Shown: positions 19,165 to 28,815 of the stretch, piece after piece
Layout of the letters: each line of letters begins with the position of its first letter
Position numbering within the stretch: position 1 is the stretch's first letter
Source: CAVYHJ01 sp963768165 [NCBI: uncultured bacterium]
GTDB taxonomy: Bacteria > UBP4 > UBA4092
Assembly: GCA_963768165.1 (NCBI GenBank)
Contig: CAVYHJ010000002.1
Location: forward strand, 1,178,001 to 1,242,000
DNA length: 64,000 nucleotides
Direction: 5' to 3'
The notes under the pieces: generated by a model
The model's database searches: none
Told to the model about the DNA's origin: nothing
Seen by the model: the letters and a program-made list of their open reading frames with translations, nothing else
Position numbers and translations under genes: made by a program

Positions 19165-20571
19165 CTATTTCCAGTGTTTAATTTTAGCAAGGGCGATGGG
19201 GTAGTTGAACTTGGGGTCGTTTTGATGATCGTGGCATTGCACACAGGTGAGAGCGCCGCGGGTTCGTTCAATAGTAAATTTCTTTTTAGCCAGGGGAGCA
19301 TCTACATGAAAGGAACCGGCTTGATGACAGGATTCGCATTGGACACCCACAAAATTCGGTGTTTTTTCTTCGGAGACAAACCCGTCCTCTTTCGCGAAAG
19401 CCAGGGTGTGACAAATGATACATTGATTATTTTTATCCTGGTGTTTGGCTTTTAATCCTTCAAAGGTGTGAGCATGCGGACTTTGTTCCCAGATTTGGTA
19501 TTCCTTGAGATGGCATGCCCGGCAGGATAAAGAGCCGACCCAATGAGGGGAGGTCCCCACGATAGCCGTACCCACTTGAACGGGCATAGCTGTAGATATT
19601 TTCTTATATTCGCCCACCAATGTGGCCATGTCGGTATCATCGGCGAATTCGGAAGATAAAGCTACTTCTGTTCCGCGGTAATTAACAATATGTTTGTCTT
19701 TGTTGAAACGTAATTCCAAGGTGCCGCCGAACCGACCGCGATCTCCATTGGTTCCGGTAATAGTGTGTTCCACCAATTGGGGAGTCCCTGCCCTTTGTAT
19801 CCCGTCATGGCCGGCGATAAGAATATCAATCCTCGGGACTTGTTTGATGAAATTTTGTATTTCAATCTGTGGCATGTGCGCCAATACCACAATCAAATCG
19901 GCGTATTTGCGCAGATCCGGTATAAGGATATTGAGCGTTGTCACCGGGTCGGCGACGGTGCACAGGGTGCTGTCTGCCTTCAGTGAAGATTGCACGGCCA
20001 TGGCTTGGGATTGGCTGATTATACCGACAATGGCAACATTGATTTTACACTTAATTTGTTTGGGATTGTTCTTCGAATCTACGGTATCAAAGGTATAGGT
20101 GAAGGTTTTCATTTTATACGGAGGGAAAATGGTTTTCTGGGTTTTCGGATTCACCAAATTGGCTGAAATAAAAATTGGATTTTCTTTAACTTTATTCTGC
20201 AAATATTCCCAGCCATACATGAATTCCCCTTCGCCGATATTGAAGGCGTCGTAATTCATTTTCTGATAGGCCTGAAACAGGAAATCGGCTTTCAATTGAC
20301 CTTGCGTGGAATTGTCAATATTTAAGTCCCCGCCATTGAGAACCAAAAGATTGGGGAATCCTTTGCGCAATTTCGCCAGATAAGTTGCCCTCCGGGCAAT
20401 TCCCCCATAATTGCCCGCATGGCAACCACAGGTCTCAATAAATCCCCGGATAGTACTGACATAATCTATCACCAAATTCGGCGGGATAGATTCATCAGGA
20501 ACTGCCGAACCGGGAAATGAATAAACGAAAACAAAAAAAATCAGGCTTAAACTAAAGATATATTTTTTCAT
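19165..20571 (-). CDS. periplasmic 5'-nucleotidase-like phosphoesterase with tetrahaem cytochrome c554-type tail
   Basis: 468-residue exported protein. A signal peptide is followed by a calcineurin-like (UshA-type) phosphoesterase domain with FIETCGCHAGNYGG, LNGGDLN, VLAHMPQ and AGHDG. The C-terminal part (about 350-460) carries four CxxCH haem sites, CRACH, CIICH, CESCH and CVQCH, as in the cytochrome c554 fold. Last gene of a four-gene operon with DUF1573, MauE-thioredoxin and TPR proteins. The fusion suggests a redox-linked periplasmic enzyme or electron carrier; the reaction cannot be deduced. Confidence 0.88.
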   Translation of the reverse strand: MKKYIFSLSLIFFVFVYSFPGSAVPDESIPPNLVIDYVSTIRGFIETCGCHAGNYGGIARRATYLAKLRKGFPNLLVLNGGDLNIDNSTQGQLKADFLFQAYQKMNYDAFNIGEGEFMYGWEYLQNKVKENPIFISANLVNPKTQKTIFPPYKMKTFTYTFDTVDSKNNPKQIKCKINVAIVGIISQSQAMAVQSSLKADSTLCTVADPVTTLNILIPDLRKYADLIVVLAHMPQIEIQNFIKQVPRIDILIAGHDGIQRAGTPQLVEHTITGTNGDRGRFGGTLELRFNKDKHIVNYRGTEVALSSEFADDTDMATLVGEYKKISTAMPVQVGTAIVGTSPHWVGSLSCRACHLKEYQIWEQSPHAHTFEGLKAKHQDKNNQCIICHTLAFAKEDGFVSEEKTPNFVGVQCESCHQAGSFHVDAPLAKKKFTIERTRGALTCVQCHDHQNDPKFNYPIALAKIKHWK

Positions 20572-20610
20572 AGAAATAAACCAGTCAACATTGTAACATG
20601 GACTTCTTAT

Positions 20611-21597
20611 TTATTGAACCAAGGCAAATACCGGAATCGTCATAGTGGGTTGCCTGGGAAAATCAGTATGGACAATCACTCTGTCGGATATTTCTTTATC
20701 GGCTTTAGCGGAATTGAGCAGGGCATAAATTTTATATTGTGTTCCTTTGGTTACAGTTTCGACTTTAAACGAAAGCCCTTTCACCTGACTCTCCACCTTC
20801 AAGATAGAAAATTTTAGATTTTCCGGACCGGAAATTGTAATGGTACGCGTAAGGTTCTCTCCTTTTTTAACAACCCCAAAAAACAGCCGATCCGGTGTGG
20901 CGGATAAGCTCCCTTGAACATCCCCGGACACGGGTAAATCCAAAACCGGTACAATTTTATTATTGGTATATATTTTGAGATTGCCAGAAAAGTGTCCCAC
21001 CGGCACGGCAGAATTGACGGTGACGGAAACGACTACTTTCCCCGCGATTTGGCTGGAGATTCTTGCAATCAGGTTGGGAGAACCGGTAACGATTTTATCC
21101 ACTCTGAAATCTTTGTCTTTGGAATTAATGAGAGTCACCTGCCGGGTCATCTCGTGGCCGAAAGACAAATCGGAAAAAACCAGTTCCGAAGGAATTATGG
21201 TAATTTCCGAAACCACCTGCGCATATAATTTGAGTTCAACGGGTGGCTGTTTGGGGACATTGGAATAAACAAAAATACTTTCATTTTTGTCTTCAACAGT
21301 TGAACCTGTGCTGAGAGTCGCTATAATTTCTCCTTCCCCATTGGGAGGGACAGGTCTGTGTATATTTTCAACGGCGGCACAATCACAGGATGTTTTTATA
21401 TCTTTAATAACCAAATCTGCCGTACCGACATTTTTAAACTTAAAATTGTAAGTGACTTTTTGATTTAGATTAACTGTATGGAAGGAATAGGTCAAGGTAT
21501 CGAACTGAATTTTTGGAACGTCCGCCGCGACGGAGAAGGTACACATCAATTGAATGGCAATAATATGAAATAATAATAAGCAAATCTGTTTTTTCAT
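20611..21597 (-). CDS. exported DUF1573 protein
   Basis: About 328 residues: a signal peptide, then Ig-like (ASH/hydin-type) repeats beginning with a DUF1573 unit (FDTLTYSFHTVNLNQKVTYN, with CDCAAVE following). The CDC pair is typical of the family. The start is set at the ATG at 21597 (MKKQICLLL); the longer frame would overlap the upstream gene and lacks a signal-like start. DUF1573 proteins often sit with thioredoxin-like and cytochrome genes, as here. Function is not established. Confidence 0.85.
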   Translation of the reverse strand: MKKQICLLLFHIIAIQLMCTFSVAADVPKIQFDTLTYSFHTVNLNQKVTYNFKFKNVGTADLVIKDIKTSCDCAAVENIHRPVPPNGEGEIIATLSTGSTVEDKNESIFVYSNVPKQPPVELKLYAQVVSEITIIPSELVFSDLSFGHEMTRQVTLINSKDKDFRVDKIVTGSPNLIARISSQIAGKVVVSVTVNSAVPVGHFSGNLKIYTNNKIVPVLDLPVSGDVQGSLSATPDRLFFGVVKKGENLTRTITISGPENLKFSILKVESQVKGLSFKVETVTKGTQYKIYALLNSAKADKEISDRVIVHTDFPRQPTMTIPVFALVQ

Positions 21598-21619
21598 AAG
21601 CAACTTATTAATGCTAATC

Positions 21620-22579
21620 TCACGATTTCCCTGTGTCAAGAGAATGGGGCGGTAATTTTGACATAGCGTCGAGAATTTGCATCACCGTTGGGACGTCATT
21701 ATCCCAAGATTGGAAAGATTTTCCATCTTGAACCAAAATGAAGCGGGGGGGCTTTTTGTCAATATTTTGCATAAATTTGAGCGGGTCGATGAGAGTCACA
21801 GAAAAATTGGGAAGGGTCTTTTTACGAAAACCCGCTAATGTTGTCTCATCTCCCATGCAAAGTCCGACGACTGTCGGAAAATCCTGCATTTTTGATAATT
21901 CGTTAAGTTCCTGAACGGACTTGGCACAATGAGGGCAGGTCGTACTCAACATGGCAACAAAATAGATCCCTTTCCCCAAATCAATTTGTTTCCCTTCATA
22001 AGAAGGTTGAAATTCCGCAAAAGGGCGATCCTTTCCATCCGCTTTTGTCGATGGATAGGATTGTGAAAAGCCGATATAGAACAGCCCCATGAGAGGGAAA
22101 AATATCACCAGGAAAACTTTGACCGGACGGTTAAGAGGAATAATAAAATTATCGTCTGAGCCGTGAGATCTCAAAAGTTTATGATAAGAATATCCCAATA
22201 AAACAAGCAAAAATAAATTTTTATAGATGGAGGCTAACGGGCTCATTTTGATGTAAGAACCAAAACAACCGCAATCTTGCAATCCTTGAAATTGCCAGCC
22301 ATACCCAATAAGACCTGTAAAAATAATCAAAAGTGCCAGGGTTGCCGGAACGATAATTCGTTTTAATCCCAATTGAAGGACCAGACATAATCCCAGCGCC
22401 ATTTCCAAAGCCACGGTTCCCAAAGCCGCCCATCTGACTTTATCAGGCTGCCGTAGGACGCCATAGGACGAGACCTGTACGGCAAACGATTGAAAATCCA
22501 GAATTTTCAGAAAGGAAGAAACAATAAATACAATCCCGCAAAAGAAAATCAAATAAATATACAAACGATTTACTCGCAT
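21620..22579 (-). CDS. MauE/DoxX-like membrane protein fused to a thioredoxin-like domain
   Basis: 319 residues. The first 135 or so contain four hydrophobic segments with the MauE-type motif QDCGCFG. A fifth hydrophobic segment (about 150-170) leads to a periplasmic thioredoxin-like domain with active site STTCPHCAKS near residue 213. MauE supports disulfide formation and maturation of periplasmic proteins; the fused thioredoxin domain may be its partner. This gene precedes the DUF1573 and multihaem cytochrome genes, so a role in cytochrome or envelope protein maturation is a reasonable inference. Confidence 0.87.
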   Translation of the reverse strand: MRVNRLYIYLIFFCGIVFIVSSFLKILDFQSFAVQVSSYGVLRQPDKVRWAALGTVALEMALGLCLVLQLGLKRIIVPATLALLIIFTGLIGYGWQFQGLQDCGCFGSYIKMSPLASIYKNLFLLVLLGYSYHKLLRSHGSDDNFIIPLNRPVKVFLVIFFPLMGLFYIGFSQSYPSTKADGKDRPFAEFQPSYEGKQIDLGKGIYFVAMLSTTCPHCAKSVQELNELSKMQDFPTVVGLCMGDETTLAGFRKKTLPNFSVTLIDPLKFMQNIDKKPPRFILVQDGKSFQSWDNDVPTVMQILDAMSKLPPHSLDTGKS

Positions 22580-22645
22580 TATTGATTTATATCAGGCAGA
22601 AAAAAGGACCACTCAAAATAGTACAAAAGAAATCGTAGGCTGAAT

Positions 22646-24511
22646 TTATTTATCCTGAGACTGGAGAGCCGTGACTTCTTTCATCCATTGTTGCAGTTGG
22701 TCGTTCATTTTGCCGCCGTGATCCAAATAGCTATTATAATAATCCAGAGCCGCGGTATAGTCTTTCTGATAGTCATGCGCAATGATTCCCAATCCCAAAT
22801 AAGAATCCGGGAAATTAGGATTTACATCGATTCCTTTTTGATAAATCTCGATGGCAGCATCATAATTCTTTTTTGCCCTGTAGGCGTCGCCCATATTGAC
22901 ATAAGCCTGGATGAAAGTTGAATCAATATCAATCGCCGATTGGAAATCGGAAATGGCATTAAAATAATTTCCCAACGCCATATTGGTTAATCCCATTTCA
23001 TTGCGGGCCTGCGGTAATTGGGGATTTATTTTTATCGCGGCTTGGAATTCATTTAAGGCTTGTTCATATTGTTTTACTTTTTTGTATACCCGTCCCAATG
23101 CCAGATGGATTTTAATATCATCCGACTTGATACTCTCGGTTTTTTGGTAGGCTTTAAGAGCGTCCTGATCCGCTTCTTTTTTTTCATAAACCATGCCCAG
23201 TTCATAATATCCCTGGGGTGCGTTCGGATCGAATTTAATCGCCCGTTGGGCCATGTCCTGCGCGTCATCATTCATTCCTTTTGATAAATACACTTCCGAC
23301 AAATTACATAAGGTTTTATAGTTATTGGGCTGGATTTGTAAAGCCCGGCGGTACGGTGACATTGCATCGGTATATTTCTGTAAAGTAAAAAATGTATCGC
23401 CAAGCAATTCATATGCCTCGGCATTCGTGTTATCCAATGTGACAGAACGATAGAGCGCCGTCGTGACTTTGTCATATTGCCTGGTCTGGGCATAGGCTTT
23501 TGCCAGGTCGAAATAAACCGCTGCCGAATCGTTATTATATTGGACGGCATTTTCAAATTTAGCGATTGCCGCAGTCCAATTTTGTTTATCCATATCTGCT
23601 TTTCCGCTGATCCAATAACAGAACATCAACTGGTTGGCAGCAGACTTAACTAGCGAAGTTGTGTCTTTTTGATATATGACGAGAAAATCGTCGATGGCAT
23701 TGGATAATTGCCCCCTGCGCATGTAGACTTCGCCGCGGTTGTATTCCGCTTTCCATCGTGTGGGTACCAGTTGGAGTCCGGAAGTATAAAATCGAATTGC
23801 ATCCTCATCCCGATTGGCCAAATCTTTGCTGACATCCGCCGCCAGAAAATACGCCTCCGCAAACGTCGGATCAAAGGAAATAGCTTTCTTTAAATCTTCA
23901 ACAGCCTCATATTTGCTGGCACGGTCAAGCCGGTCTTGTGCCCAAAGATAATAGGTTTTGGCAAGTCGCCGCCGGATCGGTTTGGTTTTTTCATTGGATA
24001 CATTATGGTCCAATAAATCCGCGTAATATTCTACGGCAAGGTCAAACTGTTTTTTCTCCAGCAACTGATCCCCCTGATTAAATTCAGGTTTTAATTTTTC
24101 TTCCACCGCTTCTTCCAATTTTGCCTGCACTTCCGCGAGTTTGCTTTTCACTTCAGTTAATTTGGGGTCAATCTGGATAGCGGCCTGATATTCTGCGAGT
24201 GCTTTCTCCCATTCACTATGTGCCATATAAGAATCACCGGCTCGAACCTGATTCATGGCCGGCGACTCTTTTTCTATCGCCACAATTACACTCGTGGAAA
24301 TGGAGATAGTTCCAAGGTCCGTCTGAACATTAATGGAAGTTTCGTCTTGCCCGACAACAATACCAAAAACGGTTTGTCCGGATTTTAACCGGATTAAATC
24401 GGCTGAACTTAGATTTGCCAAGAGCGCAAGTCCGGAGAATGATAATATTATTTTCTTAATCAATTTACTTAACTTCTCCTTGCCTTCACTTACAAAATCT
24501 TTAAAGGTCAA
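22646..24511 (-). CDS. exported TPR protein with N-terminal Sm-like domain
   Basis: 621 residues: signal peptide, a short beta domain (LIRLKSGQTVFGIVVG...TDLGTISIS, about 38-85) and at least twelve tetratricopeptide repeats to the C-terminus. The start is a TTG; a second in-frame TTG at 24463 would give a shorter signal peptide and has AAGGAG upstream, so the start is uncertain. First gene of the operon with the MauE-thioredoxin, DUF1573 and nucleotidase-cytochrome genes. The same beta domain begins the protein at 58384. Probably an envelope scaffold. Confidence 0.85.
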   Translation of the reverse strand: MTFKDFVSEGKEKLSKLIKKIILSFSGLALLANLSSADLIRLKSGQTVFGIVVGQDETSINVQTDLGTISISTSVIVAIEKESPAMNQVRAGDSYMAHSEWEKALAEYQAAIQIDPKLTEVKSKLAEVQAKLEEAVEEKLKPEFNQGDQLLEKKQFDLAVEYYADLLDHNVSNEKTKPIRRRLAKTYYLWAQDRLDRASKYEAVEDLKKAISFDPTFAEAYFLAADVSKDLANRDEDAIRFYTSGLQLVPTRWKAEYNRGEVYMRRGQLSNAIDDFLVIYQKDTTSLVKSAANQLMFCYWISGKADMDKQNWTAAIAKFENAVQYNNDSAAVYFDLAKAYAQTRQYDKVTTALYRSVTLDNTNAEAYELLGDTFFTLQKYTDAMSPYRRALQIQPNNYKTLCNLSEVYLSKGMNDDAQDMAQRAIKFDPNAPQGYYELGMVYEKKEADQDALKAYQKTESIKSDDIKIHLALGRVYKKVKQYEQALNEFQAAIKINPQLPQARNEMGLTNMALGNYFNAISDFQSAIDIDSTFIQAYVNMGDAYRAKKNYDAAIEIYQKGIDVNPNFPDSYLGLGIIAHDYQKDYTAALDYYNSYLDHGGKMNDQLQQWMKEVTALQSQDK

Positions 24512-24615
24512 ATTTTACCCTGTAATATAACACTTTTTCCAAAGAAAGACGATGTTTTTCTAATGCCATCACTTCATTACCAAATAAGTTGCCAGGTTAA
24601 AACAGTAAAAAGCTA

Positions 24616-24643
24616 TTGAAATTTCTTGAATTTGGTGTAATAT
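24616..24643 (+). promoter_or_regulatory. promoter for pyrE
   Basis: TTGAAA (24616-24621), 16-base spacer, TAATAT (24638-24643). It places the transcript start near 24650, downstream of the first possible TTG codon, supporting the shorter pyrE. Confidence 0.6.
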
Positions 24644-24687
24644 CATATGATAAATTATATTGGACATTAAGGAGATTCTTAAAGAAA

Positions 24688-25257
24688 TTGGACTCCGACG
24701 ATCTATTAAAACTATTCAAAGAACATAATGCACTATTAGAAGGACACTTCCTCCTTTCCTCGGGTTTACATAGTCCCAATTATTTGCAATGTGCCTTACT
24801 TCTGCAATATCCCCGGATTGCTGAAAAATTAGGAAAAAACCTTGCCGATAAAGTGAAAGATTTAAAGGTGGAATGTGTCGCCACACCTGCGGTCGGGGGT
24901 ATCGTCATCGGCCAGGAGATCGCCCGCGCGTTAAATGTTCGCTCGGTGTTCACGGAACGGGTGGATGGAAAAATGACTTTGCGCCGTGGATTTGAAATCA
25001 AGCCAGAGGAACGGATTTTAATTGCGGACGGAATTATTACAACCGGCGGGGCTCCCATTGAAGTCATGCAGGTTGTCCACGCAAATAAAGGAATCTCCGT
25101 TGGAATTGGAGTATTGGTAGACCGGAGCGGCGATTCGTTTAAACCCAATATTCCGGTCATTGCTTTAATGAAAATCAAGATTGAGACATATACGCCGGAA
25201 AACTGCCCACTCTGTCAACAGAAAATTCCCGTAGTGAAACCGGGAAGCCGGAAATAA
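24688..25257 (+). CDS. pyrE: orotate phosphoribosyltransferase
   Basis: PyrE makes orotidine 5'-monophosphate from orotate and PRPP. From the TTG at 24688 the protein has 189 residues and starts DSDDLLKLFKEHNALLEGHF, the usual N-terminus of this PyrE type. AAGGAG lies at 24669-24674. The longer frame to 24616 would include the promoter. Substrate-binding blocks FLLSSGLHSPNYLQ and TPAVGGIVIGQEIA are normal. The PRPP motif reads LIADGIITTGG, so the second of the usual two adjacent acidic residues is Gly. Confidence 0.93.
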   Translation: MDSDDLLKLFKEHNALLEGHFLLSSGLHSPNYLQCALLLQYPRIAEKLGKNLADKVKDLKVECVATPAVGGIVIGQEIARALNVRSVFTERVDGKMTLRRGFEIKPEERILIADGIITTGGAPIEVMQVVHANKGISVGIGVLVDRSGDSFKPNIPVIALMKIKIETYTPENCPLCQQKIPVVKPGSRK

Positions 25258-25261
25258 GTTC

Positions 25262-26119
25262 CTACATTTTGATTAAGCGGTTTGTCAATCTGGCAAAATC
25301 TTCCATCGTCAACTTTTCTCCACGAATTTGCGGAGATATATTTGTTTGATCAAGAATTCCGGTTAATTGTTCCTTGGATATTTTTGTCGTTTCGTTTATG
25401 GCATCCAGTGAATTTACCAAAGTTTTTCGGCGTTGGTTAAACGCTGCCCGAATTAAAGCAAAAAATAAATCTTCATTTTGGACATCTACCGGTGGAATGG
25501 AATGGGGAATCAAACGAAGGATGGCAGAATCCACATCCGGAACCGGAAAAAAACAAGTCCTGGAAATCGTCTTCACCAATTCTGTTTTACACCGGTATTG
25601 CACCATCAGTGTTAAAACTCCATACTCCTTCGTTCCCGGTTTGGCAATGATTCTCTCCGCCACTTCTTTCTGAATTGTAATGACCATCCGTTCAAAAGGA
25701 AATTTCTCTTCCAGAAATCGCATCAGGATTGGCGTGGTTATATAGTAAGGTAAATTCCCGACAATCTTAATTGGATGACCTTTACATTCCCTTAAATAAC
25801 TTTTAAAGTCCAGTTTTAACACATCCGCACGAATCCAATGAATATTCTCAAAATCCCTTAAATTGTTTTTCGCGATATCCATCATCTTTTCATCTATATC
25901 TATGGCGAATACTGTCTTCGTTTGTTGCGCCAACGATTCCGTCAGACACCCCGTCCCCGCGCCAATTTCAAATACAATATCCTTTTTGTTTAATTCACAT
26001 GCGCGGGTAATCAATCGAACAATATTGGAATCAATCAGCAGGTTTTGACCCAAACTTTTGCGCAGACGAATATCTTTATCCCGAAGGATATTCTTAATTT
26101 GAGATTGGGTTTGCGGCAT
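25262..26119 (-). CDS. ksgA: 16S rRNA (A1518/A1519) dimethyltransferase
   Basis: KsgA/RsmA dimethylates two adjacent adenines near the 16S rRNA 3' end. About 285 residues from MPQTQSQIKN. Motifs: LRKSLGQNLLID, SAM-binding FEIGAGTGCLT, acidic IDIDEKM, catalytic NLPYYITTPI, and C-terminal FNQRRKTL. The start is placed at 26119 because the in-frame extension up to 26197 is encoded by a dispersed repeat and is not family-like. It converges on pyrE with four bases between stops. Confidence 0.95.
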   Translation of the reverse strand: MPQTQSQIKNILRDKDIRLRKSLGQNLLIDSNIVRLITRACELNKKDIVFEIGAGTGCLTESLAQQTKTVFAIDIDEKMMDIAKNNLRDFENIHWIRADVLKLDFKSYLRECKGHPIKIVGNLPYYITTPILMRFLEEKFPFERMVITIQKEVAERIIAKPGTKEYGVLTLMVQYRCKTELVKTISRTCFFPVPDVDSAILRLIPHSIPPVDVQNEDLFFALIRAAFNQRRKTLVNSLDAINETTKISKEQLTGILDQTNISPQIRGEKLTMEDFARLTNRLIKM

Positions 26120-26132
26120 TGCGCGGCATACT

Positions 26133-26225
26133 GTCATTCTGAGGAGCGAAACGACGAAGAATCTCTGCCTAAAGTCTGTAAAACGATGGTAGAACACTGG
26201 GATTCTTCGCTGCGCTCAGAATGAC
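26133..26225. repeat. long inverted repeat upstream of ksgA
   Basis: Arms GTCATTCTGAG...GAAGAATC (from 26133) and GATTCTTCG...CTCAGAATGAC (to 26225), separated by about 35 bases. This repeat type is widespread in unrelated bacterial genomes. It separates glmS from ksgA and is read through by the ksgA frame extension. Confidence 0.85.
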
Positions 26226-26256
26226 AAGTTCGTAAGATAGGGTAAGGTATGTTCAT

Positions 26257-28086
26257 TTATTCCACTGTTACCGATTTGGCCAGATTTCTGGGTTGGTCAA
26301 CATCGCGTCCATTTTTAACGGCGATATGATAGGCCAATAGTTGCAAGGGCACTTGCACGAGAATCGGTGAGAAAGCTTCGTCACATTTCGGAATATAAAT
26401 GACATCGTCAGAATGTTTTTTAATACCTTCATCCCCTTCTGTAGCGATGGAAATAACCTTCCCTCTTCGTGCTTTGATTTCTTGGATATTGGAAATCATT
26501 TTATCGTAGACAGCGGATTCTGTGCAGATGCAAATCACCGGCAGATTTTCATCAACTAAGGCAATCGGCCCGTGTTTCATTTCTCCGGCGGCATATCCTT
26601 CCGCGTGGATATAGGAAATTTCTTTAAGTTTCAACGCCCCTTCCAGGGCACTCGGATAATTGAATGACCGGCCAAGATATAATGCGTTTGTTGCCTTATG
26701 ACATTTTTCCGTGCATTGCAAAATAGACTCCTGATTTTTCAATTCCTGTGCCACCAAATCAGGCAGTCTGCGTAATTGTTCAATCATCCTTTTTTCAACA
26801 TCCGGCTTGATAGTACCGCGTAACGCACCCATATAGAGGGTAAACAAATAGAATACTGTTACCTGGGAAGCATATGCTTTTGTAGAGGCGACACCGATCT
26901 CCGGTCCCGCATGAGTATAAATTAGACCGTCGGATTCCCGCGCGATGGACGACCCGACCACGTTACATATCGAAACGACTTTGGAACCCCGCCGTTTAGC
27001 TTCACGTAACCCCGCCAACGTATCAGCCGTTTCACCCGACTGGGTCACCGTCATGACCAACGTATCCTTGTCCACCAGGGGATCGCGGTAGCGAAATTCC
27101 GATGACAAATCCACTTCTACGCGAATTCTTACAAATTTCTCTAACAAATATCGTCCCACCATTCCCGCGTGATACGCCGTCCCGCATGATATGATGACGA
27201 TTTTTTTGAAAGCTTTCAATTCCGCATCAGTCATCTGCATGTCATCCAACAAAATCTTGGACCCGTCTTTGGAAAACCTGCCCAACAAGGTATCGGCAAT
27301 GACTTTGGGTTGTTCATTAATTTCTTTTAACATGAAATGCGCATAACCGCCTTTTTCCGCGGCGTTGGCGTCCCAATCAATATGATGCACTTTTTTCTCT
27401 TTGACTTTTCCATCTAAATCTGTGACCACCACATTATCCCGTGTCAGTAGAATCACTTCATGGTCATCCAGATAAATAATTTCACGGGTGTAATTGAGAA
27501 TCGCCGGAACATCCGAAGCAATAAAATTCTCACCCTTTCCAATTCCCACAATCAATGGACTCCCGCACCGCGCCGCAACCAGTTTATCCGGTTCATTTTC
27601 ACAAAGAATCCCCAAGGCATACGCGCCTTCGACTTCTTTTAACGCCGCGCGTACCGCGTTTTCCAGGTTCCCTTTGTAATGTTTCTCAATTAAATGAGCC
27701 ACAATTTCCGTGTCGGTTTGTGATTTGAATTGATGACCCTCTTTTTCTAATTGCGCTTTTAAGGTCTGGTAATTCTCGATAATCCCGTTATGCACCACAG
27801 CGATTTTCCCTGTGCAATCGGAATGCGGATGCGAATTGATTTCCGACGGTTGCCCGTGGGTCGCCCAGCGCGTATGCCCGACTCCGCAGGTCCCGTGAAT
27901 CGGATTTTCCTCAAGTGCCGCATCCAACGCTTTTAATTTTCCCACTCTCTTGCGGATGACTAATTTTCCGTTGGAAATCACCGCCACCCCCGCTGAATCG
28001 TATCCCCGATATTCCAACCGGTGCAATCCGCCCATCACGATGGGAACTACTTCTTGTTTACCGATATAACCGACAATTCCACACAT
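26257..28086 (-). CDS. glmS: glutamine-fructose-6-phosphate aminotransferase (isomerising)
   Basis: GlmS makes glucosamine-6-phosphate for peptidoglycan, lipopolysaccharide and the bacillithiol precursor UDP-GlcNAc. 609 residues from MCGIVGYIG; Cys2 is the glutaminase nucleophile and GHTRWATHG follows. Two SIS isomerase domains occupy the C-terminal half (CGTAYHAGMVGRY, SQSGETADTL) and the end is DQPRNLAKSVTVE. The start at 28086 is fixed by the need to expose Cys2. No glmS ribozyme core is recognisable upstream. Confidence 0.97.
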   Translation of the reverse strand: MCGIVGYIGKQEVVPIVMGGLHRLEYRGYDSAGVAVISNGKLVIRKRVGKLKALDAALEENPIHGTCGVGHTRWATHGQPSEINSHPHSDCTGKIAVVHNGIIENYQTLKAQLEKEGHQFKSQTDTEIVAHLIEKHYKGNLENAVRAALKEVEGAYALGILCENEPDKLVAARCGSPLIVGIGKGENFIASDVPAILNYTREIIYLDDHEVILLTRDNVVVTDLDGKVKEKKVHHIDWDANAAEKGGYAHFMLKEINEQPKVIADTLLGRFSKDGSKILLDDMQMTDAELKAFKKIVIISCGTAYHAGMVGRYLLEKFVRIRVEVDLSSEFRYRDPLVDKDTLVMTVTQSGETADTLAGLREAKRRGSKVVSICNVVGSSIARESDGLIYTHAGPEIGVASTKAYASQVTVFYLFTLYMGALRGTIKPDVEKRMIEQLRRLPDLVAQELKNQESILQCTEKCHKATNALYLGRSFNYPSALEGALKLKEISYIHAEGYAAGEMKHGPIALVDENLPVICICTESAVYDKMISNIQEIKARRGKVISIATEGDEGIKKHSDDVIYIPKCDEAFSPILVQVPLQLLAYHIAVKNGRDVDQPRNLAKSVTVE

Positions 28087-28422
28087 ACAATTCTCATTCC
28101 TTGAAAAAGTAAAAAACCATAACAATACCTAATTGATAAAGCTTAAAAACATCAACTAGAGTTATATAAATTTAGCACGAAATCAAGGTTTTGGTCTAAT
28201 ATTCTGCTCTAAACCTTTTCCTTTGATTTCTCGCTTTTCTCATGCATCGATAACTTGAGCGCTCTTTGTGGTATTCCCGATGTCTGTCTTCCTATTTTCC
28301 TTGCCCATTTTTCCCATCTTTGATATATTCATTCCCATTGAACATTCTTTATTATGGCGATAATTCCAACTATAAAATAAATTGATTGATCGAAAAATCG
28401 TTTTGATGTAACTTGGTAGTAT
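28087..28422. other. intergenic region before the restriction island
   Basis: 336 AT-rich bases between the divergent glmS and methyltransferase fragment. I see no convincing promoter, RNA or repeat. A minus-strand frame (28240-28461) is not gene-like. Confidence 0.4.
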
Positions 28423-28815
28423 ATGATAAATACCCTTTTTAAGAGTCCAAAAATATCCCATAAATTCTCAAAAGATGACCAAATCGTTTTACATCAAGGG
28501 GATACATTACATTTCTTAAATTCCTTGCCAGACAAATCCATTCAATTAGTAATTAGTTCGCCACCTTATAATTTAGGTAAAAAATATGAGACCAGAGAAG
28601 GTATTCACGCATATTTAGATAAACAAAAACCAGTTATCCAAGAGATATTTAGAATACTTACAGAAGAAGGTAGTGTCTGTTGGCAGGTGGGAAATTATGT
28701 AGATAATGGTGAAGTATTCCCATTAGATATTTTTTATTATGATATATTCAAGAATTTAGGGTTTAAACTTCGAAACCGCATAATATGGCATTTTGGACAT
28801 GGCAAATATATATAA
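28423..28815 (+). pseudogene. truncated DNA methyltransferase of a restriction-modification system
   Basis: 130 codons matching the N-terminal third of an amino-methyltransferase (N4-C/N6-A type). The catalytic motif SPPYNLGKKY is present near residue 45, followed by the region up to RIIWHFGHG. It then stops after KYI. The usual C-terminal part with the SAM-binding DPF/YxGxG motif is absent in all frames, so this is an internal deletion, not a frameshift. It overlaps the next gene by 17 bases. Probably inactive. Base composition is AT-rich compared with glmS. Confidence 0.85.

Noticed and set aside
28087-28260. glmS ribozyme upstream of glmS
   Set aside because: None of the conserved ribozyme core could be found in the leader.
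28240-28461. 73-codon minus-strand reading frame near the restriction island
   Set aside because: Composition not protein-like, no ribosome site, and it overlaps the methyltransferase fragment start.
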